Source of the DNA: Planctomycetota bacterium
GTDB taxonomy: Bacteria; Planctomycetota; PUPC01; JACPCR01
Reading direction: 5' to 3'
NCBI GenBank assembly: GCA_030740295.1
Contig: JASLXP010000286.1
Location: 1-24,768, forward strand
DNA length: 24,768 nt
Shown here: positions 1-7,873 of the stretch, one piece after another
Position numbering within the stretch: position 1 is the stretch's first letter
Layout: the number at the start of each line of letters is the position of its first letter
Notes under the pieces: model-generated
The model's input: only the letters and a program-made list of their open reading frames with translations
Database searches by the model: none
What the model was told of the DNA's origin: nothing
Translations under genes and position numbers: made by a program

Positions 1-172
1 GATATGAAGGTGCGTCTTTCAATTTCGGCCGTCCTGTGTGTCCCTGAATGCCGCGGTTTGCGGCAAAGACTCATGCATTATCCAACAAGGTCCGACGGAC
101 ACAAGAATCGATATCTGTGGCAGTGGTTCAGAGGTCCATTCGGCGGCTTTGGACAGCGTATCTTTGAATGCC
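1..172. repeat. Palindrome-bearing segment interrupting the toxin gene
   Basis: This stretch replaces the expected toxin coding sequence. It carries a perfect 6-bp stem (TGCCGC 49-54, GCGGCA 60-65) with an outer GTCTTT/AAAGAC pairing (14-19 with 65-70), and an odd palindrome GTCCGACGGAC (90-100). No frame in it resembles a known protein. It may be the end of an interspersed, non-coding repeat that continues beyond the left edge. That reading is an inference, since no second copy occurs in the window. Confidence 0.35.
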
Positions 173-211
173 TGGATTCAACTCGACCCAATAGATATCG
201 CCCCTCACCAC
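128..211 (-). pseudogene. Truncated MazF/PemK-like toxin gene (N-terminal remnant)
   Basis: A GTG codon at 211 (or 208) overlaps the antitoxin stop and opens a frame reading VRGDIYWVELNP. That is the hallmark N-terminus of MazF/PemK endoribonuclease toxins, which cleave mRNA and normally run about 110 residues. After the Pro codon (173-175) the similarity stops: the frame continues with GIQRYAVQSRRMDL and ends in TGA at 128-130. Neither other minus-strand frame restores the expected basic segment with the RP(A/V) motif. The order antitoxin then toxin, with a few bases of overlap, is typical of these modules, so I infer a genuine toxin gene cut by an insertion or deletion near position 172. 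The rest of the gene could lie beyond the left edge if this is an insertion. Confidence 0.6.
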
Positions 212-456
212 TGGGTCTCCCGAATCAACAGCTCATCGACCTCTGCATCTGTTTCTCCCATAAACTCCTGACTGTAGGTGGCCATCTCCTCTGCATAGGC
301 CCGCATCTCGTCGTGGATACGCTGGCGATCTCTTGATCGCGCAAAACTGCTGATCACTTCTCGTGCGAGTTCCTCGCTGCTTAGTGATTTGGAACCGGCC
401 AAAGACTCCAGAGCGTCAGCGATGTGGTCATCGAGGAAAAGATTGAGCTGGGTCAT
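205..456 (-). CDS. Ribbon-helix-helix (CopG/MetJ-Arc type) antitoxin
   Basis: The product is 83 aa. It opens with MTQLNLFLDDHIADALESLA, a short beta strand followed by an amphipathic helix, and continues with a second helix (SLSSEELAREVISSFARSR). That strand-helix-helix pattern is the MetJ/Arc DNA-binding fold used by antitoxins. The acidic C-terminal half (about residues 46-83) would be the toxin-binding, protease-sensitive part. The stop codon overlaps the start of a MazF-like frame, the usual antitoxin-toxin arrangement. Such antitoxins repress their own promoter; the likely promoter region is the 90 bp upstream (457-546), where I see no clear operator. No strong ribosome binding site precedes the ATG. 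The coding sequence looks intact although the toxin is broken. Confidence 0.72.
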   Translation of the reverse strand: MTQLNLFLDDHIADALESLAGSKSLSSEELAREVISSFARSRDRQRIHDEMRAYAEEMATYSQEFMGETDAEVDELLIRETQW

Positions 457-546
457 GGCTGTTATCGTAAAGACTGAAGAGCCCTTTAAGCATACTCACA
501 TGGTTACGGTCTCCACCTCTGACGATAGCTTTGCACGGCCACTTAT

Positions 547-1353
547 TCAGTCATCACTGATATTTGCCTTCATCCATTCGAGGCATCTGGCGTAGCCTTC
601 GGCTTTGTCGCCGCGGCCTTCCCATTCTGCGCAGTAGGCGCCTTTGTAGTTGGCATTCTTGAGCGCGGTGCAGGCGTGAGGCAAATCCACATTCCCTTCA
701 CCAAGCGAGTGGCCCACGTATTCGCGCTGGCTGCCGGTACCGTCCTTCATATGGGTATGGAAAACGTACGGGGCGACCAGGTCGTAAAACCGGTTGCATG
801 TCTCGATGTCGTGGCCCATCCAGTGGTAATTCATGGTATCCATCGTGGCGCCCACGAATGGCGAATCGACCTCTTCAAAAATCCGCACCTGCAGTTCGCC
901 GTCGTTGGTGACATGCCCGTGGTTATCGACCCCAAGATAAATCTCATCTCGCTCGATGAACTCCCTGCAACGTTTGAGACATTCGGCCATGGCATCGCGT
1001 TCCTTCTCAAAAGGCACCTCATCCTTGCGGCGGCCACCTTCAGTGCGGATGACGTTTGTGCCGAGCAGGGCCGTCAGCTTGCAGACCCGTTCCATGCGAA
1101 CCACCTGTTGCTGAATCTCGTTTTCGTCGAGCAAAACAAAATCATTGCCCGAGCCAACCGCGCAGACTGAGAGCCCCTTGGATTCGACGAGGGCACGCAC
1201 CCGTTCTGCTTCTGCTTCAGGGCTGTCCACACCGTCATGCCAGGCGTCGCCGACGAACAGCTCCACCGAGTTGAAACCAGTCTCAGCAGCGTAATCAAGA
1301 AACTCTTCGAGCGATTCACCGGGCGCGTTGTAGTGGATTATTCCGAAATTCAT
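547..1353 (-). CDS. Sugar phosphate isomerase/epimerase, AP-endonuclease-2-like TIM barrel
   Basis: A 268-aa protein of the xylose-isomerase-like TIM-barrel family (COG1082 type; AP_endonuc_2 fold), close to the usual 260-300 aa. Strand and helix features run in order: FGIIHYN at the N-terminus, SVELFVGD, TNVIRTEGG, YLGVDNHG, GATMDTMN, FHTHMKDG and a terminal AEWEG. The acidic and histidine residues in these strand ends (Glu, Asp, His, Glu) match the divalent-metal site of the family. The substrate cannot be read from sequence; relatives isomerise or epimerise keto-sugars and inositol derivatives. GGAGA six bases before the ATG supports the start. It is the third gene of a minus-strand run after the esterase (86-bp gap) and sits near a Gfo/Idh/MocA dehydrogenase, a partner often seen with this family in polyol and sugar catabolism. 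Confidence 0.85.
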   Translation of the reverse strand: MNFGIIHYNAPGESLEEFLDYAAETGFNSVELFVGDAWHDGVDSPEAEAERVRALVESKGLSVCAVGSGNDFVLLDENEIQQQVVRMERVCKLTALLGTNVIRTEGGRRKDEVPFEKERDAMAECLKRCREFIERDEIYLGVDNHGHVTNDGELQVRIFEEVDSPFVGATMDTMNYHWMGHDIETCNRFYDLVAPYVFHTHMKDGTGSQREYVGHSLGEGNVDLPHACTALKNANYKGAYCAEWEGRGDKAEGYARCLEWMKANISDD

Positions 1354-1439
1354 GGGCAGTCTCCAAATGGTCTATGAGTGATAAGTAGTGAGCGACGGTA
1401 CATCCAGTGAATCATCCTTCAACCGGCGGATGAATGGGT

Positions 1440-2198
1440 TCACTTCGGCCTTCCATCTCCTGCCGGTTCTTTCCCTTCGATGAGGGCCTTCGCCTGGCGC
1501 ACATAGCGGCGGCCGAGCATTTCATACCCTTCTTGTGTGTAGTGGAGGTCGTTGCGTTTTACGCCGTTTCGCTCTTTGTCATTGAGGTCATCACAATCGA
1601 CCCATGCGCCGCGTTTGTCTCTGATGGCGATATCTACCTGAGCCTTCCGGACGTTCTGCCAGTCCTTAAAACTCGGTTTGCCGCTGTCACTCAGCCTGCC
1701 GATGACGAAGTTCATTTCCGGCTGTGCCAGATCGCGGCGCAGGTTGGCTATGAGTTGAGATAGTGCATCGTCATACGCGGCGCTCAGCTTTTCCTTGGCG
1801 TCACGTTCGCCCTGCATCCAGCAAAAGGTGACCGAATCAGGCTTGGGGTGCTTCTTAATCAGAGCCTGGTACTGCTGAAGAATTCGCTCATAGAAATTGT
1901 TTTTTGCCCTGGCAGCCTCATTCAACTTCGAAGCGAGTTTGTGTTTGTCTGCAATCTCATTCCATTCGTTGACCCAATACCGGATCGGCTGCCCGCCCCG
2001 TGCGACTTTTATGTAGGGAACCGTAGCGTCCGGAAACAGCAATTTTGCCTCTGGCTCAAAACCCAGCTTTGGTTTCATCCCTGCCATGTTCGATTGGCCG
2101 GAAAGAATGAATATGTGAACTGGCTTGTCTTCCGCAAAACCGATCTCAAAGGCCATGAGTATCGAGGCGACTGAAATCAGAAGATTTGAACGATTCAT
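1440..2198 (-). CDS. Secreted SASA-family carbohydrate esterase (SGNH hydrolase)
   Basis: The product is 252 aa when started at the ATG at 2198. A hydrophobic signal peptide (residues about 6-21) ends near FAEDKP, so the enzyme is probably exported. FILSGQSNMAG carries the nucleophile serine (Ser36) of the sialate O-acetylesterase/SASA group of SGNH hydrolases, WMQGERDA matches block III, and DLHYTQEGY holds the Asp/His of the triad (D217, H219). Known relatives remove O-acetyl groups from sialic acid or from plant and algal polysaccharides; which applies here is unknown. GGAG six bases before the 2198 ATG decides this start over in-frame upstream Met codons at 2225 and 2210. It follows the RidA-like gene by 26 bp and is probably co-transcribed with it. 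Confidence 0.85.
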   Translation of the reverse strand: MNRSNLLISVASILMAFEIGFAEDKPVHIFILSGQSNMAGMKPKLGFEPEAKLLFPDATVPYIKVARGGQPIRYWVNEWNEIADKHKLASKLNEAARAKNNFYERILQQYQALIKKHPKPDSVTFCWMQGERDAKEKLSAAYDDALSQLIANLRRDLAQPEMNFVIGRLSDSGKPSFKDWQNVRKAQVDIAIRDKRGAWVDCDDLNDKERNGVKRNDLHYTQEGYEMLGRRYVRQAKALIEGKEPAGDGRPK

Positions 2199-2224
2199 AG
2201 GATTCTCCATTGTGTATGAAACCA

Positions 2225-3019
2225 TTAACCATCAACCATGATAATTTCTTCCCGCTTCACTCCACGAACATCCATTTCAAACGAGAGCCCTTCTATCGGC
2301 GGGTGCCCGTAATGCCAGCGGATCCCGTGAACCGCCGCTTTACCGGCCCGCTCAAGCACCGTGTCCTCCAGGAACGGTTGCACAGGATGAACGGTATAAA
2401 CATCCATCGCGGTCACATGGTCCCATCCAACATTCAGTCCATCAAGCCGGGCCTGCATGACGTCCATGACTGTCTGCGCTTTCTCACGCAGGGCTGCCTC
2501 CGATGTTTCGTTGGGACGGACGATAGCGTCGGCAGAGAGATTCGTCTGATCTTCCAGGTCGCCCGCGCCCGCCACGATAAACGTCGCAGCGGCTTCGGAT
2601 GGAACAGTGTATGAAAAACCGTATAGCGAAGGTTCCTCAGGAGGCCTGACTGCCGGCGCAATGTTCGTCCTGGCAATCGGGTTACGGCCATCGGCCATCA
2701 GGCCCCAGCGGGACAGCAGTTCCTGGTATTCGCCGTTGAAATCAGCAAAGCCTTCGAAGCTGACGGGAACGGGCAGGCGCAGTTCAATTCCGCAGAGCGC
2801 GTGCTTTGGTCTTTCCGAGACGTCCAGATGTCGTTCTATTCGTTCGAAGCCCAATCGGTAAGGCATCGGCTGCATAAGCGTCACGTGAACGATCTCAAAA
2901 CCGGGCATGGCCACGACGCCACACGAATACGGCGCGATGCCGGTCAGGAAAGAATAATTGCCGAGGGGGTTGTCGATCAGCATGAGGATGAAGAATCCGG
3001 ACAGGGGGCGGACGGGCAT
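2225..3019 (-). CDS. RidA-like protein resembling 2-amino-5-chloromuconate deaminase (CnbZ) family
   Basis: A 264-aa protein, about twice the length of canonical RidA (about 130 aa). The second half (VMDVMQARLDGLNVGWDHVT, then AMDVYTVHP and later FEMDVRGVKRE) has the RidA/YjgF pattern of a long helix followed by a strand. The first half (PYSCGVVAMPGFEIVHVTL, HALCGIELRLPVPVSFEGF) looks like a degenerate second copy. This two-half layout, with DGRNPIARTN and FSYTVPSEAA, matches from memory the family annotated as 2-amino-5-chloromuconate deaminase CnbZ. RidA relatives hydrolyse reactive enamine/imine intermediates. The exact substrate here is unknown; chloroaromatic breakdown is not implied by the neighbours. 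It is the first gene of a minus-strand run and diverges from the oxidoreductase gene. Confidence 0.7.
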   Translation of the reverse strand: MPVRPLSGFFILMLIDNPLGNYSFLTGIAPYSCGVVAMPGFEIVHVTLMQPMPYRLGFERIERHLDVSERPKHALCGIELRLPVPVSFEGFADFNGEYQELLSRWGLMADGRNPIARTNIAPAVRPPEEPSLYGFSYTVPSEAAATFIVAGAGDLEDQTNLSADAIVRPNETSEAALREKAQTVMDVMQARLDGLNVGWDHVTAMDVYTVHPVQPFLEDTVLERAGKAAVHGIRWHYGHPPIEGLSFEMDVRGVKREEIIMVDG

Positions 3020-3104
3020 CTTACTGGAATCCGCAGAAGACGTTGACTAAAGTGCGGCTCTCTTTTTACGGCATCAGGCATACTGAAAATCACTGGAGCA
3101 GAAC
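3020..3104. promoter_or_regulatory. Divergent promoter region between RidA-like and Gfo/Idh/MocA genes
   Basis: The 85-bp gap separates two divergently transcribed starts and should hold promoters for both. TTGACT at 3043-3048 is a good match to a -35 hexamer for the plus-strand gene; 17 bp later TTACGG is only a weak -10. CATACT (3079-3084) is a better -10 but too far from that -35. GGAG six bases before 3105 is the ribosome binding site. No operator palindrome stands out. Confidence 0.35.
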
Positions 3105-4211
3105 ATGGAAGAGGTCAGATTGGGCGTCATTGGCTGTGGAGGCATGGGGCGCAATCACATGCGTCAGTTTGCAGAAATTCCAAGACTGAAATTTACCGCG
3201 GCCAGCGACAGCTTCGCTGCAAACCTCAAGCTGGTGACGGAGGAGTATGGTGTTCAGGGCTTCGAGAGTGGCGAAGAGCTTCTGGATTCGGGGCTTGTAG
3301 ATGCCGTGCTGATAGCCACGCCGCATTACTTCCATCCGCAATATTCCAAGGCTGCCCTCGAGCGAGGCATTCATGCCCTCACTGAGAAGCCGGTCTCTGT
3401 CACAGCCAAGGCCGCTGCCGAGGTGAACGCCGTTGCGGAGGCCCATCCCGAGCTCAGATACGCGGTCATGTTCCAGCAGCGCACGCAGCCCAGATGGAAA
3501 CGGGTGAAGCAGATTATCGAGTCCGGCCAGTTGGGTAATTTTCAACGGATGCTCTGGGTGGGCACGAGTTGGTTTCGCACCCAGGCTTACTACGATTCCG
3601 GCTCGTGGCGTGCCACCTGGGAGGGCGAGGGCGGAGGCGTCCTGCTCAACCAGTGTCCCCACGATCTCGACATGCTTTACTGGCTGCTTGGCTCACCCAC
3701 ACGCGTCCATGCCCACGTGAATCTGGGTAAGTTCCATAACATCGAGGTCGAAGATGATGTTACCGCCTATTGGGAATACGCTTGTGGCGCGTCGGCCGTG
3801 TTCATTGCTACCACTGGAGAACTGCCTGGTAGCGGGCATTGGGAAATCTGCGGCGACAGGGGCAAGCTGAGCATGTCCGAGGGCAAGATTGAATTCATTG
3901 AGTTATCCACCTCGTCCCGCACCTTCATCAAGGAAAGCCAGAGCGGCTTTGCCCGGCCCGAGCAGACCCGCATCCTGATCGATCCAAAAGGCGAAGCCGG
4001 GCACAAACAGATGACGGCCAACTTCATCAACGCCATCCTCGATGACGAGCCACTGATAGCGCCGGCCGTTCAGGGCCTCCATTCCATCGAAATCGCCAAC
4101 GCGATGATCATGTCAGGCATCCAGCAGACCACAGTCGATATCCCCATGGATAGGGATGCCTATGACCTGTTCCTGAAAGATCTGATTGAACAATCCGACG
4201 TCGAGCTTTGA
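3105..4211 (+). CDS. Gfo/Idh/MocA-family NAD(P)-dependent oxidoreductase
   Basis: A 368-aa protein, typical for the family. An N-terminal Rossmann fold begins with GVIGCGGMG (G10-x-G12-x-x-G15), which binds NAD(P). EKP at residues 94-96 holds the conserved catalytic-site lysine. The C-terminal alpha/beta domain contains GGGVLLNQCPHDLDMLYWLLG, in which H186 is the usual catalytic histidine. Members oxidise or reduce hydroxyl groups of sugars, inositols and related polyols in the cytosol; the substrate here is not deducible. GGAG lies six bases before the ATG. It diverges from the RidA/esterase/isomerase run, suggesting a shared catabolic role. An imperfect stem (AACCGA 4241-4246 with TCGGTT 4254-4259) lies 30 bp past the stop. 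Confidence 0.92.
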   Translation: MEEVRLGVIGCGGMGRNHMRQFAEIPRLKFTAASDSFAANLKLVTEEYGVQGFESGEELLDSGLVDAVLIATPHYFHPQYSKAALERGIHALTEKPVSVTAKAAAEVNAVAEAHPELRYAVMFQQRTQPRWKRVKQIIESGQLGNFQRMLWVGTSWFRTQAYYDSGSWRATWEGEGGGVLLNQCPHDLDMLYWLLGSPTRVHAHVNLGKFHNIEVEDDVTAYWEYACGASAVFIATTGELPGSGHWEICGDRGKLSMSEGKIEFIELSTSSRTFIKESQSGFARPEQTRILIDPKGEAGHKQMTANFINAILDDEPLIAPAVQGLHSIEIANAMIMSGIQQTTVDIPMDRDAYDLFLKDLIEQSDVEL

Positions 4212-4351
4212 GCGGCCAAGGCGCGACGGCAGCGCTTTCAAACCGACCGGTAATCGGTTATGTTTTCCGCTTCATTTTTGAAGCCCGCGGGCCAGGCTTT
4301 CAGATCATTCAAGACATATCTGAAGCATCTTAAACCAGCCAGGAGACCACC

Positions 4352-6751
4352 ATGAGATCGAATACGCTTTCGAAGTGGACAATGGCCTTACTAATCATTT
4401 CAGCCATGTTCCACAACGGCTGCCAGGTCGGTTCGCTCACTGAAGAGCAGCAGCACGCTCGTGCCGCCAGGGAAAAGGCTGAGGAGGCCGAAAGGCAGCA
4501 GCGCGCCAAAGAAAAAGCCGAACTTGCACTGACCCGTCAGAAGGCCGACGAGGAGGCTGCCCGCAAGAGGGCTGAAGGAAAAGCACAGCGTGAAACGGAA
4601 CGAGCGGCAAGGGCGCTCGCCCGGAAGAAGCAGAAAGAAGAGGAAGATCGCCTGAAGGCAGAGGCCAGACAGAAAAAAGAGGAGGAGGAGCGACAGAAGG
4701 CATTGGCCATACAGAAAGCCAAAGATGAGGAGGCCAGACGAAAGGCTGAGATAGAAAAGGCAGAGGAAGAGAAAGCCCGGCAAAAGGCCCTCGCTCGACA
4801 GAAGGAGAAAGAAGAAAAGGCCAAGCTGAAGGCAGAGAAAGCCCGGCAAAAAGACCTGGCGCGACAGAAGGCGAAAGATGAGGAGGCCAGACAAAGGGCT
4901 GAGGAAGATAGTGTAAAAGCCGAGAAGGCCCTGGCACGACAGAAGGCGAAAGAAGAAGAGGCCAGACGAGAAGCTGAGGAACGAAAGATAAAGGAAGAGG
5001 AAGATCGGCAACGGGAGCTGGCACGCCAGAAGGCCAATGAAGAGGCAGCGAGAATCAAGCGCGAGAAGGAGCTCGCCGATCAAAAGAAACGTGAAGAGGA
5101 GGCAAGGCTCAAAGAGCAGCAGCGCAAGGAACGCGATCTCGCCCGGCAAAAGGCTGACGAAGAAAAAAAGGCGCGCCTGGAAGCGGAAAAGCTGCAAAGA
5201 GAAGAGGAGCGCCAGGCCCGTGAAATGGCTGAGCAGAAAGCAGAAGAGGACGAGATCAGACGCGTTGCAGCCGAGAGCAAAGAGAGGGAAGAGAATCTAA
5301 AGATCTTTGCCCGGGCAAAAGAATACGAAGAGGCCGGCGACTCTGAAAAGGCCCTGGAAATAATCAACACCGCAGGTCCGAATGCCGGCAAGATCCTTGG
5401 ATTCAATTACCTCCAAAAGAAGCTCAGCAGCGTAGCACAACGCCGCGCGGAAGTTCTATCGAGCGCGGAGGCAACCACCCGCACCAACCCCAAAGACACC
5501 AGCGGACGATTCAAACTCGGATGGGTTCACCTACAAAGAGGCAACTACAAAAAAGATGCCGAGCAATTACAGGCCATCGTCGAAATGGATCCTATAGATG
5601 AATACGCTTTCATTAATCTCGGTTATTCACACCAGGGCCTCGGGAATTCGCAAAAGGCCGAAACTGCCTTCCGCAAAGCCGCATCACTGAATCCTTACAT
5701 TACGTCTCCGATCGTCCACCTTGCCTATCTCTTTGCCCGGGAGAACCGCAACATGGATGAAGCCTCCTCCCTGGCGGGCAAGGCCGAGCAGATGGACAAG
5801 TATGATGTTGATGTGCTTCACACCCTCGGTCTCGTGCATTACCGCAAAAAAGAGTTTGATGTCGCCACCTACTATCTCAGGCGCGCCTCCCTCAAAGATG
5901 ACCGCTCGGACATCAATTACGATTACGGAATGGCTCTCGCAGCATCGAATGATTTTGACGCTGCCCGAAGAACCCTGAGAAAAGTGTCAAGCGCTGGCGA
6001 GGAATTTACCCAGGAAGCCAAAGAAGCCCTGGCCAAAATCGACTCACTGGAACAGGAAGCCAGGGAAAAGGCACGCGCTGCCGAAGAGGCGCGGCAATTG
6101 GCCATTCAGAAGCAGAAAGAAGAAGCTGCAAAGGCAAAGGCGGAGGCGGAAGCCAAGAGAAAGGCGGAAGAAGAGGAAAGACGAATAGCCCGGGAGAAGC
6201 AAAAGGCCGAAGAGGCCAGATTGAAAGCTGAAGCCGAGGCCAAGAAAAAGGCCGAGCAAGAGAAGATCCGTTTAGCGAGGGAGAAACAGAAGGCCGAAGA
6301 GGCAAGACTGAAAGCGGAAGCCGAAGCCAGGAAGAAAGCAGAGGAAGAAAGGATTCGCGCCGCGAAGAAAAAGGCGAAGGAAGAGGAGGCCAGACTGAAA
6401 GCAGAGGCTGAGGCCAAGAAGAAAGCAGAGGAAGATAGGATCCTCGCAGCGAAGAAAAAGGCGAGAGAAGAAGCCGCGAAAAAGAAAGCCGCAGCGGCCG
6501 CACGCAAGAGGGCGGAACGTGACAAAGAGAAGGCCGAGGCCGATCTGCTCCGGGCACAGAAAGAGTTAACGGCGGCAAAATTGAGAAAAGCCCTGGCCGA
6601 AAAGAAAAAGGCAGATGCCGAGAAGCACACCGTTGATAAGGCACAACGCGATCTTCAGAAAGCGCTGGATGCCATCAAAGCGGCAGAGCTCAAGCTGAAA
6701 GAAGCGGATACCCGTAAAGCCGATGCGGAGAGAAGACTGCAGAAGGACTGA
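4352..6751 (+). CDS. Large coiled-coil / TPR / coiled-coil envelope protein (TolA-like composition)
   Basis: A 799-aa protein in three parts. Residues 1-24 form a membrane-targeting segment (TMALLIISAMFHNGC); Cys24 could be a lipoprotein cysteine, but the lipobox is poor. Residues about 30-330 and 560-799 are extremely Lys/Glu/Ala/Arg-rich, built from loose repeats such as ARQKAKEEEARRKAEE, and should form long charged helices like the TolA stalk. Residues about 385-550 hold tetratricopeptide repeats (FKLGWVHLQRGNYKKDAEQL, AFINLGYSHQGLGNSQKAET, VLHTLGLVHYRKKEFDVATY), which bind partner proteins. AGGAGA five bases before the ATG supports the start. Likely role: periplasmic or surface scaffold, by inference only. 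The low-complexity DNA gives long open frames on the opposite strand that are not genes. Confidence 0.85.
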   Translation: MRSNTLSKWTMALLIISAMFHNGCQVGSLTEEQQHARAAREKAEEAERQQRAKEKAELALTRQKADEEAARKRAEGKAQRETERAARALARKKQKEEEDRLKAEARQKKEEEERQKALAIQKAKDEEARRKAEIEKAEEEKARQKALARQKEKEEKAKLKAEKARQKDLARQKAKDEEARQRAEEDSVKAEKALARQKAKEEEARREAEERKIKEEEDRQRELARQKANEEAARIKREKELADQKKREEEARLKEQQRKERDLARQKADEEKKARLEAEKLQREEERQAREMAEQKAEEDEIRRVAAESKEREENLKIFARAKEYEEAGDSEKALEIINTAGPNAGKILGFNYLQKKLSSVAQRRAEVLSSAEATTRTNPKDTSGRFKLGWVHLQRGNYKKDAEQLQAIVEMDPIDEYAFINLGYSHQGLGNSQKAETAFRKAASLNPYITSPIVHLAYLFARENRNMDEASSLAGKAEQMDKYDVDVLHTLGLVHYRKKEFDVATYYLRRASLKDDRSDINYDYGMALAASNDFDAARRTLRKVSSAGEEFTQEAKEALAKIDSLEQEAREKARAAEEARQLAIQKQKEEAAKAKAEAEAKRKAEEEERRIAREKQKAEEARLKAEAEAKKKAEQEKIRLAREKQKAEEARLKAEAEARKKAEEERIRAAKKKAKEEEARLKAEAEAKKKAEEDRILAAKKKAREEAAKKKAAAAARKRAERDKEKAEADLLRAQKELTAAKLRKALAEKKKADAEKHTVDKAQRDLQKALDAIKAAELKLKEADTRKADAERRLQKD

Positions 6752-6819
6752 CTGAATGTCTGCTTGGGGCCTCCGTCACGAGTTTTCTCGCCGCAACAAT
6801 ATCCCACCGGCCGGCTTTC

Positions 6820-7056
6820 TCAGTCGGCTGCCCACTGGGGCATAGCCATCAAGTAATGGTCGGCACGCTTCATGGCCCTCTCATCATCAACGTCAGGTTG
6901 CCATTGTTTGAACCAGTTGGCCATGGCTTCCTGTACCTCGTCACGAGTGACACTGAGATTGCCGTCTTCATCCGTGCAGTGGGTACAGTAGATGTCAGAT
7001 TTCCCCTTGAATCCAGGGATTCCAAGGGACATTCCGCACGCATGGCAATACATCAT
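6820..7056 (-). CDS. Small zinc-ribbon protein (Zn_ribbon_2-like)
   Basis: A 78-aa protein beginning MMYCHACGMSLG. Two CxxC pairs (C4/C7 and C24/C27 in YCTHCTDEDG) form a zinc ribbon, and the CxxCGM...YCxxCxDEDG pattern matches the family Pfam calls putative zinc ribbon domain (Zn_ribbon_2). The C-terminal half (about 32-78) is helical with many Met and Trp residues. The function of this family is not established; copies are often found alone or fused to methyltransferase or regulatory domains. AGGAGA five bases before the ATG at 7056 decides the start; the frame stays open upstream to 7161 but would then overlap the methyltransferase gene. It lies 67 bp downstream of that methyltransferase on the same strand, so the two may form one transcript. 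Confidence 0.75.
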   Translation of the reverse strand: MMYCHACGMSLGIPGFKGKSDIYCTHCTDEDGNLSVTRDEVQEAMANWFKQWQPDVDDERAMKRADHYLMAMPQWAAD

Positions 7057-7123
7057 TGATTCTCCTTTCTTGCCGAACGCCCAAGCTCGCTGAATTCTGC
7101 CGAGCGCAGCGGGGTGCAGCGCC

Positions 7124-7873
7124 TTAATCAACAACCTTACAGATCGCCTGGTAAGTAGCATTTGGACCTTCCATTTCTGGCATAACCGAGTTGGACCAGG
7201 TTATTACGAACCCGGCCTTCCGCAGTTCAGATTCGAGACACCCCGAGTCATGATAGACTCTTCGATTTGCTACATATGTCACTCCATTCACCTCTTTTTC
7301 CAGATCAAACCTACCCGATTCCGAGATCTTGACCCACAGGATTCCATCGTCGTCGAGGAGGGTGTCCTTTCCAAAGTTTGTGCCACTGTCTGCGATCATG
7401 GTGTCCAGCCAGAAGTGGCCGTCTGGTTGGATTGCCGCGCGAATATTTCTCAGGGCATTACACCTGTCCGCTTCAGTAACGAGGCAGTGCAGGCAGTGCC
7501 CGTCGACAATCAGGTCATATCTCTGCTTTGCCAGTTCATCATGACAGACATCGGCCACGCGGTACTTGATGCTTAACCGCCGCTCTTTCGCTTGCTCCTG
7601 CGCGATGGCGATTGCTGTTGGAGAAATGTCGATCCCTTCGGCCTCAAAACCGTTCTCTGCGAGAAAACAGCATATCGGCCCCGTGCCACACCCGACCTCC
7701 AACGCCAAAGGGCGACTGCCGGAGAACGTCGAGCGTGCAACGGCTCCCTCTACAAACTGTTTCATGCAAAACGATTCGAAATCCGCAGCCTGTCCCAGGT
7801 ACTCGTCCCAGGCTTGGCAGCCGCTGTGTCGCAGTCTCTGATAAACTGTCTCATGCCCTTCGTAGTAGCGCAT
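7124..7873 (-). CDS. Class I SAM-dependent methyltransferase
   Basis: A 249-aa protein. LALEVGCGTG (motif I, E59-G65) with EAEGIDIS about 20 residues later forms the S-adenosylmethionine pocket of the Rossmann-like class I fold; YRVADVC and YDLIVDGHCLHCL match motifs II and III. RNIRAAIQPDGHFWLDTM is the usual strand-turn after motif III. The substrate is unknown; the general layout fits the Methyltransf_11/25 small-molecule group. The C-terminus (GCLESELRKAGFVITWSNSV) is the normal beta-hairpin end of the fold, so the gene looks complete. It is followed on the same strand by the zinc-ribbon gene. The ribosome binding site is weak (GAGA). Confidence 0.85.
   Translation of the reverse strand: MRYYEGHETVYQRLRHSGCQAWDEYLGQAADFESFCMKQFVEGAVARSTFSGSRPLALEVGCGTGPICCFLAENGFEAEGIDISPTAIAIAQEQAKERRLSIKYRVADVCHDELAKQRYDLIVDGHCLHCLVTEADRCNALRNIRAAIQPDGHFWLDTMIADSGTNFGKDTLLDDDGILWVKISESGRFDLEKEVNGVTYVANRRVYHDSGCLESELRKAGFVITWSNSVMPEMEGPNATYQAICKVVD

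Noticed and set aside
4400..5197. Long open frames on the opposite strand of the coiled-coil gene (265, 195 and 173 codons; also 6006-6644)
   Set aside because: They are Leu/Ser/Phe/Pro-rich mirror images of GAG/AAG/GCC-rich coding repeats and lack ribosome binding sites and known domains.
4440..6560. Repetitive DNA that could look like a CRISPR or satellite array
   Set aside because: There is no constant repeat/spacer length; the repetition comes from codons for Lys/Glu/Ala/Arg helices.
6810..6828. Stem GCCGGC/GTCGGC between convergent genes as a shared terminator
   Set aside because: Six pairs with one wobble, overlaps the end of the zinc-ribbon gene, and has no T tract.
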